Assembly (NCBI GenBank): GCA_025617745.1
Contig: CM046853.1
Location: 18,985,698 to 19,049,697 of the forward strand
From: Heliocidaris erythrogramma
Lineage: Eukaryota; Echinodermata; Echinoidea; Camarodonta; Echinometridae
Length of the DNA stretch: 64,000 nt
Direction: 5' to 3'
Shown here: positions 32,591 through 45,124 of the stretch, piece after piece
How the letters are laid out: each line of letters starts with the position of its first letter
How positions within the stretch are numbered: the first letter of the stretch is position 1
Notes under the pieces: model-generated
What the model saw: the letters and a program-made list of their open reading frames with translations, nothing else
What the model was told of the DNA's origin: nothing
The model's database searches: none
Translations under genes and position numbers: made by a program

Positions 32591-33164
32591 CGAAATAAAG
32601 CACATGTATATATTGTGGTACATGTGATCGCCCCAGAGGGGAAAGGTTATAGTCATTATCAAGTTTTTTTCTTCATTTATTTCATTTTTTTCTGTAGATT
32701 GCTTTCGGTAAAGCCGTAAAGGACGTCATCTTGATACTGTCCCTTCAAATACAAATTTATGTCCAAAAATAGGAATCAACTCTAACTGCACCAGGGGGTT
32801 GTGGTCCAAACATCTTCTTTTTCTTCTTCTGATTAAGTCTGCCTCCTTCAATTTGACTGAAGATTCCTGCAAACTATATTTGTGTGTGTATTGACCACAA
32901 TTTACTTCTATTCAAGTGCTATTTACATTATAATACAAACTATTTACAAATAGTTACAAGCCCTTGCATTGGAAGGAGGAAGACTAACCACTGTCACCAT
33001 CAGTCAGTCAGTCAGTCCCTGATGTTAAGCTCTATATGAGCAAACACTGCGATATCTGACGGGAATTCGAGAAAAGTATAAATAAAATGCTATCTTTATT
33101 TTTCTAAATCAGAATATTTCATTTGATATCATGATTATTGCAAATTAAAGGGATTATAGACCTA

Positions 33165-33455
33165 TGCAGGATGTAGGGGGGGGGGCGCAATCCTGGCCCA
33201 TGCCCCCCTCTTTTGAAAGAAACTTTATCTTTATCTTTATCTTTATCCTTTGCTTGTCAGAGAATTATGGAGGAATACGCATAAAAATGGATACCATAAA
33301 ATCTGATCTGAGCAACTGAGCAACCTTTGGAGGGCTGGCGAGAAGAAAAAAAAAATGAATTCCCTCCAAGCAATTCCCCCGAACTGGACAGTCCTGCATT
33401 TGTGTGCCCCCCCCCCCCCCCCCCTTTACTACATCCTGTATTCACTCCTGTCATG
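33165..33455. mobile_element. Poly-G/C element related to the GGATCC MITE
   Basis: CAGGATGTAG at the left and CTACATCCTG at the right form the ends. Internal GGCCCATGCCCCCC, TTGTCAGAGAATTATGGAGG and GAGGGCTGGCGAGAAG-like blocks match 23,674-24,075. Confidence 0.6.
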
Positions 33456-33476
33456 GACTGTCAGTGTCAGACTCAT

Positions 33477-34351
33477 GGGCCCGTATTCTGAACTCCGGTT
33501 TAACTTAAACTCCAGTCTAAGCTAAACCAGAGTCTAACTAAACCCGACTTAGACTGCATGTCGGGTTTAACTCCATTTCTGTTTCTGAAAGTCCAGTTTA
33601 GTTAAACTCGAGTCTAAGTCCAGTCTAAGTTAAACTGTGGTTTAGTTGCCATGGAGACGTAGTCTGCTGCTACTGCACATGCTCAGTAGAGCTCAATTTA
33701 TATTCAAGAAGGCTGAACTTTGCTTATTCCTTTCATTTTTAAGATGTTTAATCAAGAAATGTCACGAAATACTTTATACACAAATTAAAGGCATACCATT
33801 TGGCACTTCATATGTCATGATTAGCCTACTGGAGTTTTCTGGATCGTATTAAATTGAAGACTATTTAAGGTTATGTTGGTCGGTTTATCTTACGTTATTG
33901 CTATTATTAGGGATATCAACAGGTGTAGTCCTAGGGAAGATACTGAATGCAGGCACTACGCCTCTGTATTCAGCTCCTTCTTAGCTACCATTTCAAAATG
34001 GCTGGATCACTAGCGTAGGCTTCGGGGAGGGGGGGGGGGGGCAAATACTGCTAGGGGCAAACCCGGCGAGAAACCCTCATTTTTGGGCTTGTCGGATAAT
34101 TATGGAGGAAAACATCTGATAACCTCTGCCCCCACTGAGCAACTTTTTGAGGGCTGGCGCAAAAACAATCATGGCAGACTCTAGATCTAAAAGTTATAGC
34201 TACATTATCTAACAGTTAGGCCTGCAATGTCCATCATGTGGGAGCGGATCAAGGATTTTGTATTTTGAAAAAGGGGCTCAAGCAATTGACACACAACAAA
34301 AACATTGTTGGTTGATTTTTTTTAATTTATTTTTATTTAATTTTTATTTTT

Positions 34352-34386
<35 letters not shown>

Positions 34387-35989
34387 TTTTATTTTATTTA
34401 TTTATTTATTTATTTTTTTTTGGGGGGGGGGGGGAGTTTGATGACTTAGTTACGTCTGACAAAAATTAAAATGTGTGTGGGGGGGGGGGGGGGTCCGGAC
34501 CTCGTGATCCCCCAACTGCCCCTGATTGGTGAGGCAAACGCAACACCGTCACTTTGCAAATTTGACTAGATTCAAAGCAAAAGGAATGGACCCGGGCTAT
34601 AGACCTCTTTATACTAGCCTGAGAGATTAGATCTATTATGTTATGAGGCACAGGGGGCATTTTGAAAACAAAAACAAAACAAACAAAAAATAAGATATAC
34701 CGTATCTAGATCCAGAGGTAAATTATAACAGTTTATAGAGCTAGGCCTATACTCTGTACAGTACTTTTAGACCAAAAACAAACTTGTTCGTTTCGTTTCA
34801 TTGAAAAGTCAATTCACTTTACCGGGGACCATATGAAGGGCACATTTTCGGAGATAAAATAGTTCGCAATTTGAATGCAAGTAAACAAGACTACAGCTAG
34901 ATCTACTTTGACATCTATAGATCTAGGCCTATATCATAGATGTATAATAAAGAAGGGCACTGTGTTACTTTAGCTGCTACTACTAGCTGCTGGCCTACAA
35001 AAAAATCTGGTGACAATGTATTGCCATTGGTAAGTTCCTGGACTAACTTTGTTATTCATGTTTCTCTATTTTCCAAGACAGCATCTCGACTCTAAATAGA
35101 TATTCTAACATTAGACATAGTATAAGTTGTAAAGAATAAACTACGTTTGTTACTAGTCTAAGACTAAGTCTACTGTACTATATATATTCTAAAAGTTACA
35201 CCCTATTTTACTAACGAAGGTTGAAGTTAGATATTGGCTATAACGTTCAAGAGGTGGAGGAGAGTTGAGTTTTAAATTTAACGTTAAATCTGAGTGACTC
35301 AACTGTCAAATTTTGAAATTGCAGTCGGAATTGCAATAATCTCTGGAGCTGAGCTTTTAATGATCTATTTGTTTTGTAGTTTCGTTGAATGTTTTTTCCT
35401 GTAGCTGTAACTTCGGAACCCAAATTCCCAACAACAGTCAGCTCTGACCTACATGTAGCCTGGCTCAGCTAGCTAGCTAGCTCAGCACTGCGTGTGATGG
35501 GATCAGAGGGTATCGCGGGTCAAGGTGTAAAGAGCTATGCTTGCGAGCGCGCGAGCGCGAAAGATTGTTGCAAAGTCGGTTCTGCGATAATGACAGCGCT
35601 TGCCATGAATACTGCCGTTAACGTTAGATCCAACTTCGATCCGAGATCCAATTAAAAAGAAAAAGAAAAAGAAGATTTTCCTCTTTACGGAGGTAAGTTT
35701 ACCTTTCTCTTAGGTGGTTCCAGCAGAGTTTAAATCCTTTGTTAATATCACTCTTCGCATTAGTTGCAAACATTATCCTGCGGTGGCCGTGCGTGAAGAC
35801 AAGTTAAACCGGGCTTAAACTACCCCTAGCTGCAGTCTAACTTTCTGTACAAAGTTAAACCACGCTTAGACTGGAGTTTAAGTTAAACCAGAGTTCAGAA
35901 TGTGATTTTCTTAAACTCCGGTCTAAAGGGCAGATTTAAACTACACTTAGACTCGAGTTTAAGCTAAACCGGAGTTCAGAATACGGGCC
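33477..35989. mobile_element. 2.5 kb TIR element with TAAACC/GTCTAA subterminal repeats
   Basis: The left end GGCCCGTATTCTGAACTCCG is matched by the right end CGGAGTTCAGAATACGGGCC. Inside both ends are many copies of AGTCTAAGTTAAAC-like words. The terminus resembles the GGTATTCTGAG MITE at 6,623 and the fragment at 8,205 (shared GTATTCTGA). No transposase frame was seen. It carries a poly-G/C repeat (34,015-34,525) and a (TTTA)n tract. Confidence 0.75.
34310..34421. repeat. (TTTA)n microsatellite followed by poly-G
   Basis: A TTTA/TTTTA run of about 110 nt, ending in T then a G run. It lies within the 2.5 kb TIR element. Confidence 0.85.
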
Positions 35990-36019
35990 ATAGGGTTCAG
36001 AAGCCCCCTCCCACTACAT

Positions 36020-36500
36020 TGTTGGTCTCTCCCTGTTTTCATGTGTCAACCTATGGCAGCAGGAAGGCCAAAAGCATGCATATTCCTGTTTACTATTTCA
36101 TGTAAATCACATTTTAAAAATTTTCAAATAAAAAAACGATGGGAATTATAATCTTCCTATAAAAATTCTTTGTTTTCGCATGTAAACCTATGGCAGGCAA
36201 GACTTTTTTTGGTCAAAAGCATGCATATTCCTGTTTATTTATGAGGGGTGTATTGGACTCATCGAGCCTTAATTATAACTTTTCAGAGCTTTAAATTTCA
36301 TGTAAATCACATTTTTCATAATTTTAAATAAATATTAGGGGAACTAAAATCATTCCAAATGCCTGTTTCCATGTGTTTACCTATGGCAGCTGGAAGGCCA
36401 AAGCATGCATATTCCTGTTTATTTAAATGCGGGGTCTCTTCCACTTTTTGAGCCTTCATTAAGCTTTTTCAGATGACTCTGTCACAAAGCATGCAGGCAT
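36020..36500. repeat. Three diverged units of about 170 bp
   Basis: Each unit holds ACCTATGGCAG, then AAGCATGCATATTCCTGTTTA (20 nt core), then TTTCATGTAAATCACATTT (absent or degraded in the last). Confidence 0.7.
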
Positions 36501-36779
36501 GATCCCGTGGGTTCATAGTGGCATTTATTGACAATAAAGATTCAAGACATTTTTGTTAACTTTCCATCCTTTCGCAAAAATCAGACTAAAAAAAGATGGA
36601 GTAAGATATGAAATATCAAGAAAAAATGATCAATTTTTTCATGTGTTATAACTATGGCGAACGTATCCCCCGCCACCCCCCCCCCCCCGAGTCTTTCACA
36701 GCAATTTACGCCTGCCAAATGTACTACAGTAGTAGGTGAGAGTAATCTGTCTTAATACTATAGTCTTTGTATTCACTAA

Positions 36780-38400
36780 CCAAATTCCTTAGTTCAACCC
36801 TGGACCAAGCACTGCATCTAACCCTAACCCTATTCCTGTAATTAAGTACTTGATTTAAAGATAGCAAACAATCAATTACGGTATAAAAACACAGTCAATA
36901 ACAATGTCTATTGTCTCTGTAGACAGCTTCATGAATTACATTTAGACAATGAACTTCCACATAATGATGGTCGTACAACACATACTCTGGCAATAAATGC
37001 TTTTTGGTCAATACCCTCCACTAACCTGAATATTAGTGTCAGTGGGTTTTAGAATTTGGTACAGATGACCTTTATCTGCTCATGCTCAGATTGCATCTCC
37101 GAAGTGGCTTATTAAGGAATACAAAATACATGATCAATAATTATGTCTATTGTCTAAAGTATATAGGCAGCTTCATCATTACATCTAGAAATTAACTTCC
37201 ACATGGTGATGGTCCTACAACATACATGTATGCTTTAGTGATAATTGATCTTTGGTCAGTTTCCTACACTAACCAAATTCCTTAGTTCAACCCTGCACCA
37301 AACACTCTGTCTGATTGAATTTACATTTGAATTTCATTTATTTTTTACCATCTAAACTTGGGAGATGAAAACAGTGATTTCACCGATGTCAACAAAAGAC
37401 ATGTGCATGCTAATACAAAAAATAAAAACAAGCTTTGCTTTAAACATTTCAAAGGGGAAAACAGCGCTAGGAATTGTTTTTGAAAGATCATGATCAATTT
37501 TACCCTGTAAACCCTAACCCTATTCCTGTAATTATAACCTGTACATGTACTTGATTTACCGACAGCAAACAATCAATTAAGGTTTAAAACCATGTTCAGT
37601 AATGATTTCTACATGTATTGTCTGTGTAGGCAGCTTCATTATTACATAGACAATGAACTTCCATATGGTGATGATCCTACAACATATGCTCAAGCATATG
37701 GTGATGATCCTACAACATATGCTCAAGCAATAATTGCTCTTTTGTCATTGTCCTACACTAACCAAATTCCGGACTTAGTTCAACCCTGCACCAAACACTC
37801 CATCTAACCCTAACCCTATTCCTGTAATTATAACCTGTGCATATACCTGATTTACAGACCGCAAACAATCAAGGTATAAATACATGATCAATAATTATGT
37901 CTATTGTCTATATAGGCAGCTTCATTATTATATCTAGACAATTAACTTCCACATGTATGCTTTAGTGATAATTGCTCTTTGGTCAGCGTCCTACACTAAC
38001 CAAATTCCTTAGTTCAACCCTGCACCAAACACACTGTCTAACCCTAACCCTATTCCTATAACCTGTGCATATACCTGATTTACAGACCGTAAACAATCAA
38101 TTATTAAAGGTATAAAAACATAATATAAACATAAACATAACATTATAACCTGTACATTTACTTGATTTGCAGACAGCAAACAATTAAGGTTTAAAAACAC
38201 GATCAATAATGAAGTTTATTATCTGTGTAGGCAGCTTCATTCGGCAAATGAACTTCCACATTATGACGGTCCTGCAACATGCTCTAGAGATTATTGCTCT
38301 TTGGTCAGTGTCCGACACTAACCACTGTGTAAAGTGTGTTGACAAGTGTAGTGCAAGATTTAGGCCTACTTTGGGGATATATTATTGGGACTTGTAATGT
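36780..38400. repeat. Tandem repeat of about 240-470 bp units with telomere-like words
   Basis: GGCAGCTTCAT recurs near 36,925, 37,163, 37,630, 37,916 and 38,231. Each is followed by an AACTTCCACAT..GATGGTCCTAC block and often by CTAACCCTAACCCTATTCCTG. One unit contains an exact 33 bp local duplication near 37,665-37,735. It lies 0.6 kb upstream of exon 2. Confidence 0.75.
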
Positions 38401-38964
38401 ACAGTATAGGTAGTTTGGTACGGACCATTGAAATTGTACATAGGCAAGTCAAAAGTATATTCCATATGTTACCGAGTGTTGTGGAATTGTAGTCTAGTTC
38501 CCCATAGTTCTATCAATAAAACAGCCATCACTCACAAGAGTAAGGAGTGTTTCTCACAAGTTTTGACTTCTCATGAATTAAGAGACGATAAATGATGTAC
38601 TCTTGAGAGTAAGTATCTGTCTCAAACTCTGAATGGTACAAGTAAAATTATAGTGTAGTAACTAACTGTTCCAGTATACTCTGCAGTCAACACTGTTCAC
38701 TAAGGTATTGTTCTTGTGACACTGACTCTCGAGAGAGCCTCAGTCACTAGTACTTTCTGGGAGCTGGTACATGTAGTTCATGGATAGCTATGAGATACAA
38801 GTTATGAAAACTTCAGTACACATTAATTTGAATGTCTCTTTGAAGTCGTGAATGTAAGCTTATTTTGTCACTATTAACTGAGCAGCTGAGCCTTGGTCAT
38901 TTTAAATCAGCATATAACATATTTGTATTATTTGCACCATCTCCTTCCATCTCTCCGGACACAG
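38401..38964. other. 3' end of intron 1
   Basis: No repeat recognised. The acceptor of exon 2 is preceded by a C/T-rich stretch (CCTTCCATCTCTCC). Confidence 0.5.
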
Positions 38965-39111
38965 GGGGGTCTCTTGCCAACAGTTTGGCTATTATGACCG
39001 ATGCTGCTCATCTTCTAAGTGACTTTGCAAGCTTCCTCATCAGCATCTTTGCTCTTTGGGTTGCTAGACGACCAGCTACAACCAGGATGTCATTTGGCTA
39101 CTATAGGGCAG
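38965..39111 (+). CDS. SLC30A: SLC30A zinc transporter, exon 2
   Basis: Residues 169-217 and part of 218. [20 protein letters not shown] carries the first zinc pair, H184 and D188 in membrane segment 2 (HxxxD). [20 protein letters not shown] follows, the cytosolic loop before segment 3. The donor is GGGCAG|GTATG. Confidence 0.92.
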
Positions 39112-39171
39112 GTATGTTTGTTTTGATTAAAAAGACAGTTTCAGTATAAATCACTCTGATCATATATATAG

Positions 39172-39312
39172 AGGGTTCCCACAAGCAGCCATGCTGGAGG
39201 ACATAACAATAAAAACCTGTGCACTAGACCATGACAACATGGCTTTTCATAGTCTGATGCACAGGTTTTTATTGTTATGTCCTCCAGCATGGCTGCTGTG
39301 AGAATCCTCTAC
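39172..39312. repeat. Foldback with 37 bp perfect arms, 60 bp after exon 2
   Basis: CAGCCATGCTGGAGGACATA.. (39,186-39,222) pairs exactly with 39,262-39,298 across a 39 nt loop. Imperfect pairing extends outward to AGAGGGTTC / GAATCCTCT. It may be a short foldback MITE or a structured intronic RNA. Confidence 0.8.
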
Positions 39313-39696
39313 ATGTATGTGCAATTATTTTACGATTTTTGTGTTTGATTAGAGTGAAACTTTCATTTTTTGGTATGAAATTTTTGTATGAAAAAACATT
39401 TTAAAGCTTTACATACATTACATGTGTATATACATGTACATGTAGATACAGCATGTAATGATCATAATGATCTAAACTATATTTATCCATTCCATATTTG
39501 TATTTTCATTTCTATCAATTCAACATGATACATCTCAAATATATTCATACAGTCATGTGATTATACATGCCAAATTCTCAGTGTCCTATAATTCATATAT
39601 AACCTACTGGACTGAGCTGTTAAAAATTCCCAGCATATATTGTACATTTTCTTTTCTGTTTTTTTTTTCTCCTGTCTTCTTTATCTGTCAATCTAG

Positions 39697-39850
39697 AGGT
39701 ACTTGGAGCTGTAATAAGCGTGCTAATCATCTGGATTGTGACCGGTATTCTGTGTTATCTGGCTGTCATGAGAATCGTCAATGGCAATTATAAAATAGAT
39801 CCTGATATTATGCTTATTACTGCTGGAATAGGAGTTGGCATCAATATTAT
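39697..39850 (+). CDS. SLC30A: SLC30A zinc transporter, exon 3
   Basis: Residues 218-268 and part of 269: EVLGAVISVLIIWIVTGILC (segment 3), then NGNYKIDPDIMLITAGIGVG (into segment 4). The acceptor is CAATCTAG|AGG and the donor is ATTAT|GTAAGT. Confidence 0.92.
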
Positions 39851-40145
39851 GTAAGTGCACAATTAGGAGGCATACCAGTATGTTATGCTTAGGTGTGCCA
39901 TATGGGGTTGTGCCCAGGGGTGTGGCTATGTGCCCCCAATGATGTTCTCTGGTGCATTCAGTCATTAAGGGGCAAAAATTTATCAAACAATCCTGGAAGG
40001 TTATCGCATCTCAACATTTCCTGTTGACTTACCATATAATGAGGACAAATTAAGACATCTTATTCAATTATGCACATAAGACAGCAGTTTCATTTCAACT
40101 GCCCATATTTCAGATAATGGACTTCAAGATTTTAAATGCTGAATA

Positions 40146-40769
40146 CAGTCAACCTCGCCTAAGTCGATCATGACGGGACTGAGAGAAATGCGTTGACATA
40201 CATGTAGGCGATTTTCGACTTGGGCGGAAGTCAAAGAAAATCCTACTTACGCATGTATATATTACACACGGCAGTGCAGACTGTGGCCGGTGGCCCGGCA
40301 GTTTGATCGATTGGGAGTTCTCGTCACATAATGTACCATTATTTATATTGTGCACCATGATTTATATTGTGCCGACATCGAGAAAATAAGAACATACATG
40401 TACTACCTTTCATGTACCCAGTATATTACTTCACACTCCTGTTACAAGTTGGACAATAAAGAATAAAACCAGACACGTCCAGTGATTAATTTCTCCCTTT
40501 ATATGAACCGGCCGTGCAAACATGACTAACACCTGACATTTTGTTCTTCACATGAGAGCGCGAGAGAGTGCGCAAAAGAGGACGTTTAATGTTTTTTGGC
40601 GGTATTGTTCTGAGAATTTGATCGATATAGGCGAGTATTCGACCTACAAAAATCGACTTGTACAAAGGATTAACACACGTAAGTCTATGAGGATAAATTG
40701 GGACTTTTTATTTTCATCGACTTGAGCGACTATTCGACACGTGCGACGTCGACTTAGCGAGGTTGACTG
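40146..40769. mobile_element. Pogo-like MITE in intron 3
   Basis: The left end CAGTCAACCTCGCCTAAGTC is inverted at the right (GACTTAGCGAGGTTGACTG). TA flanks both sides. TCGACTT words repeat in the interior. 624 bp, no transposase. The CAGTCAACCTCG terminus and TA duplication fit Tc1/mariner/pogo. Confidence 0.82.
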
Positions 40770-42724
40770 TACATGAATACCATGATTTGTTTTGTTTTTT
40801 GTTTTTTTGCTTCGTTTGGTCGTGGTAACACTGTAAACTTAAAATATTTTGCTGTGTGGAAATTTTGCATCCCATGAAATGAGCCCGAAAGTAAACACAC
40901 ACAAATATATTGTTTGCACATGAGCGTACATGTAACATGTCGGCGAAATTAAAGATAAAGTCGAGTTCTAATCATGCGATAACACTGTGAAAGAAACTGT
41001 CTCAAAGCAATTGGGAAAGGTTGATTATATAGTACATAAGTATTGGTGTATGTTGTAAGGTTTTGAAATCACCAAAATGAGAAAAAATTGACTCAATCCT
41101 GCTGGCCCGAAAAGTTCAGCTGTTTCTCCTCATATTTCAAATATGAGGGCATTTGAAGAGCAATCCTTTTCGGGGGACTATGATGTTCTTCCAAGTGGAC
41201 ATAAAAGGAATGAGAAAGCTCACAAATTATTTCTCACCTTTCCCAGAACTCAACATTCCCTTTAAAAAAATAAAGTTACTCTACTCAGTCAAGTGCAAAT
41301 AATTAATCAAACGAAAATGTCCTATTTTGCAGTCATTAGTTCATTTTTGTATCATATTACATGTAGTCAATTTAGTTGTTTTGAGAAGCAGTGAACCACT
41401 TAATTGGCCCACCAGGGCTCTCTGTGAGATTTTGCTGTTCAGCACATTTAATGAATTCATCCATAAATGTTTGGTATGGCTATTGTTCACATTTTGTAAT
41501 GTATTTACCTTTAAAAATATCAAAAAGACATAAAGTAGGTTGTAATGGTTTTTGGTTCTTTTTTCCCCTCCACTTTGTTCACAACATTTTTCATTATATT
41601 TATATGAAATTATCCACTGGAGGACCACTGAAGAAGACAAATCAATTGGAAAGAAACACATGAATTGCAAAATGAGAGAAGGAACACATTAGCAATTCCA
41701 CAATAGATATGTGGACAATAGTTTCTTTCTACATGTAGATACCAGCATGGTTTTATTTTTTTTTCCTGCAGAATGATTGATTTGTTTGGTAATTTATACA
41801 CATATAAGTAGTAGGTACAAGGTTTTCACTGGTGGATAATACAGTTCAGTGTATTTTAGATTGTAGTTTACAACAAAGTTGAATGGACCTAACCCTATCA
41901 TTTAGCCATTCTTGAATGAAATCTAATTTTTTGCAGATAATTCTCAACTTTGAACTTGTATAATCATTATAATTGGTGTAATCAATTTGTCATGATTATA
42001 TTCATTTGCATGTGTTGTTTAAGTAGATACTGATATTTGATTTTCATGGGAATATGTTCATTCATTACCAAAATGTTCAATAAACAATTGAATTTCAGCA
42101 TGACAATAAATTTAAGTATATATATTTGGTGAATTAAGCCAACAAATAGCAAAAGCTCGTCAAGGTTGGGCCCCATACAATACATCATTTATGACTATAA
42201 ATTGATCATTAAGAATAAGCATTAAACCATAGACTATTATTTGGGGTTAGCAGTAAATTGTTTAAATATTTATTTTGTATTAAAGCAAACATAAGACGAG
42301 ATGAATCCTTGAAACAAAGATGCACTTTAGCCCTTTAGTTTACAAATTATATGTTTAGAAAGCTGGTAAACACAGTAATCAAGTATAGTATGAGATGAGT
42401 TTCATCTTGCTTTGCATCATTGTATACATGTAGAACTGAATATTGGATAATATTAGTTAGTGATAGAAAGAGTGTGCAGTGTATCAGTCTCATACACTGC
42501 ACTATTATTCCAAACTCCAAAGGTCATTTCTTGGAGCCCTTCAGTGCTACACTAGGAATGGCAACCCCATATATAAATAATGATATTAATGATGATAATG
42601 ATGATAACCAAATGGGTAATGCACACATATCAATTACGAGGGATACTCAAACAGTAGTCTGCTACTATTGTATTACCCTGGATTTTGCTACCCAAGGCAC
42701 TGAAATCGGTTACAGAAATTATTT
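40770..42724. other. Intron 3 DNA, nothing recognised
   Basis: AT-rich; short GATGATAAT repeats near 42,590-42,610. No exon or TIR pair identified. Confidence 0.5.
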
Positions 42725-42868
42725 GTTCTGGGTACCCATTACTACAACTGGATTGTGATAATCTAATGTAGATTAATGTCTTGTAAAAGAACATTGGTGC
42801 TGTGGCTAGGGCTTGAACCAATGACCATTTGTTCCATACTCAGTGACTAGTCCACAACACCTTTAGTA
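42725..42868 (-). mobile_element. Old copy of the tRNA-derived SINE
   Basis: GTAGATTAATGTCTTG.. AAAGAACATTGGTGCTGTGG.. and GTCCACAACACCTT follow the same order as 4,730-4,835. The box B region is decayed (GGTTCAAGCCC on the minus strand). Confidence 0.7.
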
Positions 42869-42985
42869 ATTGATTAACAAACATCAGTAAAAACCTAACT
42901 TAGTAAATGATGCACTTCTCCTACAGATCAGTTCAGCTCTCTCCAATAATTGTCTTTTCTACTCCCACCCTTTCTTTCCCTTCAG

Positions 42986-43199
42986 ATTAATCATCATTCT
43001 ACAGGCAGGAGGTGGACATCTTCACAGCCATGGGGGAGGGGGTGGTCATCAGCATCTTCTGGAAGAAGGGGAAGAAGATGGCAAAGATGGCAAACCTCCC
43101 CAAAAGAATATCAATGTTCGAGCAGCTTTTATCCATGTCATCGGTGATCTCATACAAAGTATTGGTGTCTTAATAGCAGCTGGTATCATCAAAGCAAAG
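42986..43199 (+). CDS. SLC30A: SLC30A zinc transporter, exon 4
   Basis: Residues 269-340. The rest of segment 4 (LIIILQAGGG) leads into the His-rich cytosolic loop HLHSHGGGGGHQH (280-292), thought to capture or sense zinc in this family, then an acidic/Lys stretch. Segment 5 carries the second zinc pair, H319 and D323 (VRAAFIHVIGDLIQSIGVL). The donor is GCAAAG|GTAAGT, phase 0. Confidence 0.92.
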
Positions 43200-43439
43200 G
43201 TAAGTGATGTCCATGGAATGTATCTGTTCTATAGGACTTACCAGTGTATGTTGCCACTATTGCATTTAAATCATTCTTCTTCTTCTTCTTCCTTGGATAC
43301 AACTGCCTCCATCAGTTCTGAAGCTTATTGTAGTTTTTTCTATGGTACCACTTCCAGTTGTGTATTACAGGCACACCAGATTGACACCCTACTCTTTGCG
43401 AGAAGTGTAACGTATTAACTTGCATAGTGTGTGAATCTC

Positions 43440-43632
43440 CTATACACGGGGCGTCCAGTTAACGTCCTGTCCGAGGAACGGAGTGTTTTCCCATGAACCC
43501 GAGCGTGCATGGGAAAAGAGGGGAGGGGCACGCTTACACAAAACACAGCGACTATCTTTTTGTCAGCTCAGCGTGGGACTCGAACCCATGCGTATGACAA
43601 CGATCCGATTGAGCCACACCGCCTCCTCATTG
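43440..43632 (-). mobile_element. tRNA-derived SINE, second family member
   Basis: On the minus strand the head has box A-like TGGCTCAATCGG (43,605-43,616) and box B-like GGGTTCGAGTCCC (43,575-43,587). The body contains GGACAGGACGTTAACTGG, similar in position to GCAAGACGTTAATC of the SINE at 4,471. It lacks the (ATT)n tail. Confidence 0.75.
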
Positions 43633-43739
43633 CCTACATGAGAAGCAGGTGGTTCCTGTATAAGCCTATGGGAATGAGAGAGTTCAGTAGTCAATGGATT
43701 AAATGTCTGATTTTTGCTCTGTCAAGTACCAGTAAATAA

Positions 43740-45120
43740 AAAACTATCAAACTTTATTCAAAATCTGTCTCAGATAATAGAATATTTCTGTCATTGCATA
43801 ATCAGCTATATGCTACATGTAGATATATTGAAAAATTATTGAAACCTTGAATCTTTCAGTATATGAACTAGCAGCAGTAGTTTCATGTTCTAATACTCAA
43901 GGTTGGGTAACATTTGGTCTGCATGTAGACTGGGTAATGTTATTATTTCAAGGAAATAGAGGAAATGAATTGGCCAGTCAATACAGGACTAGTCATTTCA
44001 CCTGGATGTGACCTATGTGTAATACATGTACTTCTTATTTTGACTTCTGGCATATGAATTTGTGACTCCCGATTTCTTTCATCTAATTTGAAGCTTTTTA
44101 TAATCAGCCCGGGTCAGCTGTACGCACATACAGAACCGACTAAGCGTACAATGTCCGCTCAGCTGTGCGGTTGAATCTCACTGGATCTGATTGGATCACG
44201 CTAGGTTCGCGACCGTTCTATTTAAAGCATGGGTAACATGGAGTGAGGTGGGCATGGTGGGAGGGACGTGTACGGCGATTTATTTAATTCTGTCTGCAGT
44301 GATATACTGTATTGAGACTGTTTGTAGACCTACATGTCTAAACACACACAGTTCAATTCGGTTATTATTTTCCTTCTGTATGCATGCATGAGAAAGTAAG
44401 CGCGGTGATCCTCGTTAAAAACCCACGTTAAAACCCATTGATTTCACCTGAGCAAGAATGGTACGACCCGGTTCGCTGGCTACCTTAATGCAGAAATGTG
44501 TAGCAAAGTTCCCAAAATCAGATGGAGGTACCAATTGGTTTAATCTTTCGACGCTGGTTTTTTTCATCCAATGAGAATCATTTATATATCATAATGTTCA
44601 GAATGAACTGAATGACTTGAATCTTTTTCCGGTGGTAAAAGATAGCCATCTCCCGGCAAGAAATCACCAGAGCAAGCCGGAAGCGTTCAGTCAAAAAGTT
44701 CGTTACCACAGAAATTTTGACCAAATTGATGAAAAATGAATAAAAACAAAAACTGGCTTAGGTTAATCATAAATTGTTTTAAGAAAAGTACATGGGTTTA
44801 AAAAACTAAACTAGAAAATATTTTTAAAATGAGAAAAATTTAAATTACATTGAAAAGCATAAACCTTATTTGCACATTGAGACGGTCACCTCATGTTGTG
44901 CATGCGGATTCTTACTACTCTTACTTTCTTACTTAACTTTATGTAAACTCATTCATCATCTGTTGTGCTGTACATTTCTAGTAAAATTATTTGTGGTGTT
45001 TAGAATTCAGCGTAATTTTCACATGATTCCATGAGAATTTATTTTCCATCATTAGCAGGACTCAAGATGACCTTTTTTGTAATTGTATGTTTTATTAAGA
45101 TTACCTTTGGGTTGTATCAA
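43740..45120. other. Intron 4 DNA, nothing firm
   Basis: A CpG-richer patch at 44,105-44,270 (CCGGGTCAGCTGTACGCAC and similar) and another near 44,400-44,500 stand out from AT-rich surroundings. I could not pair them as ends of one element. Confidence 0.4.
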
Positions 45121-45124
45121 GGCA

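Larger units (their letters stand above)
22605..38964 (+). other. Intron 1 of the zinc transporter (16.4 kb)
   Basis: GTAAGG at the 5' end and ACACAG at the 3' end. The phase is 1, giving [14 protein letters not shown] across the join, the conserved family sequence. It holds most of the repeats listed between these positions. I saw no alternative exon. Confidence 0.85.

Noticed and set aside
36820-38060. Possible telomere-adjacent sequence because of CCCTAACCC words
   Set aside because: Only two repeats per site, embedded in a non-telomeric unit inside an intron.
36780-38400. CRISPR-like regular spacing of repeats
   Set aside because: Irregular unit lengths, diverged repeats, eukaryotic intron context and no associated genes.
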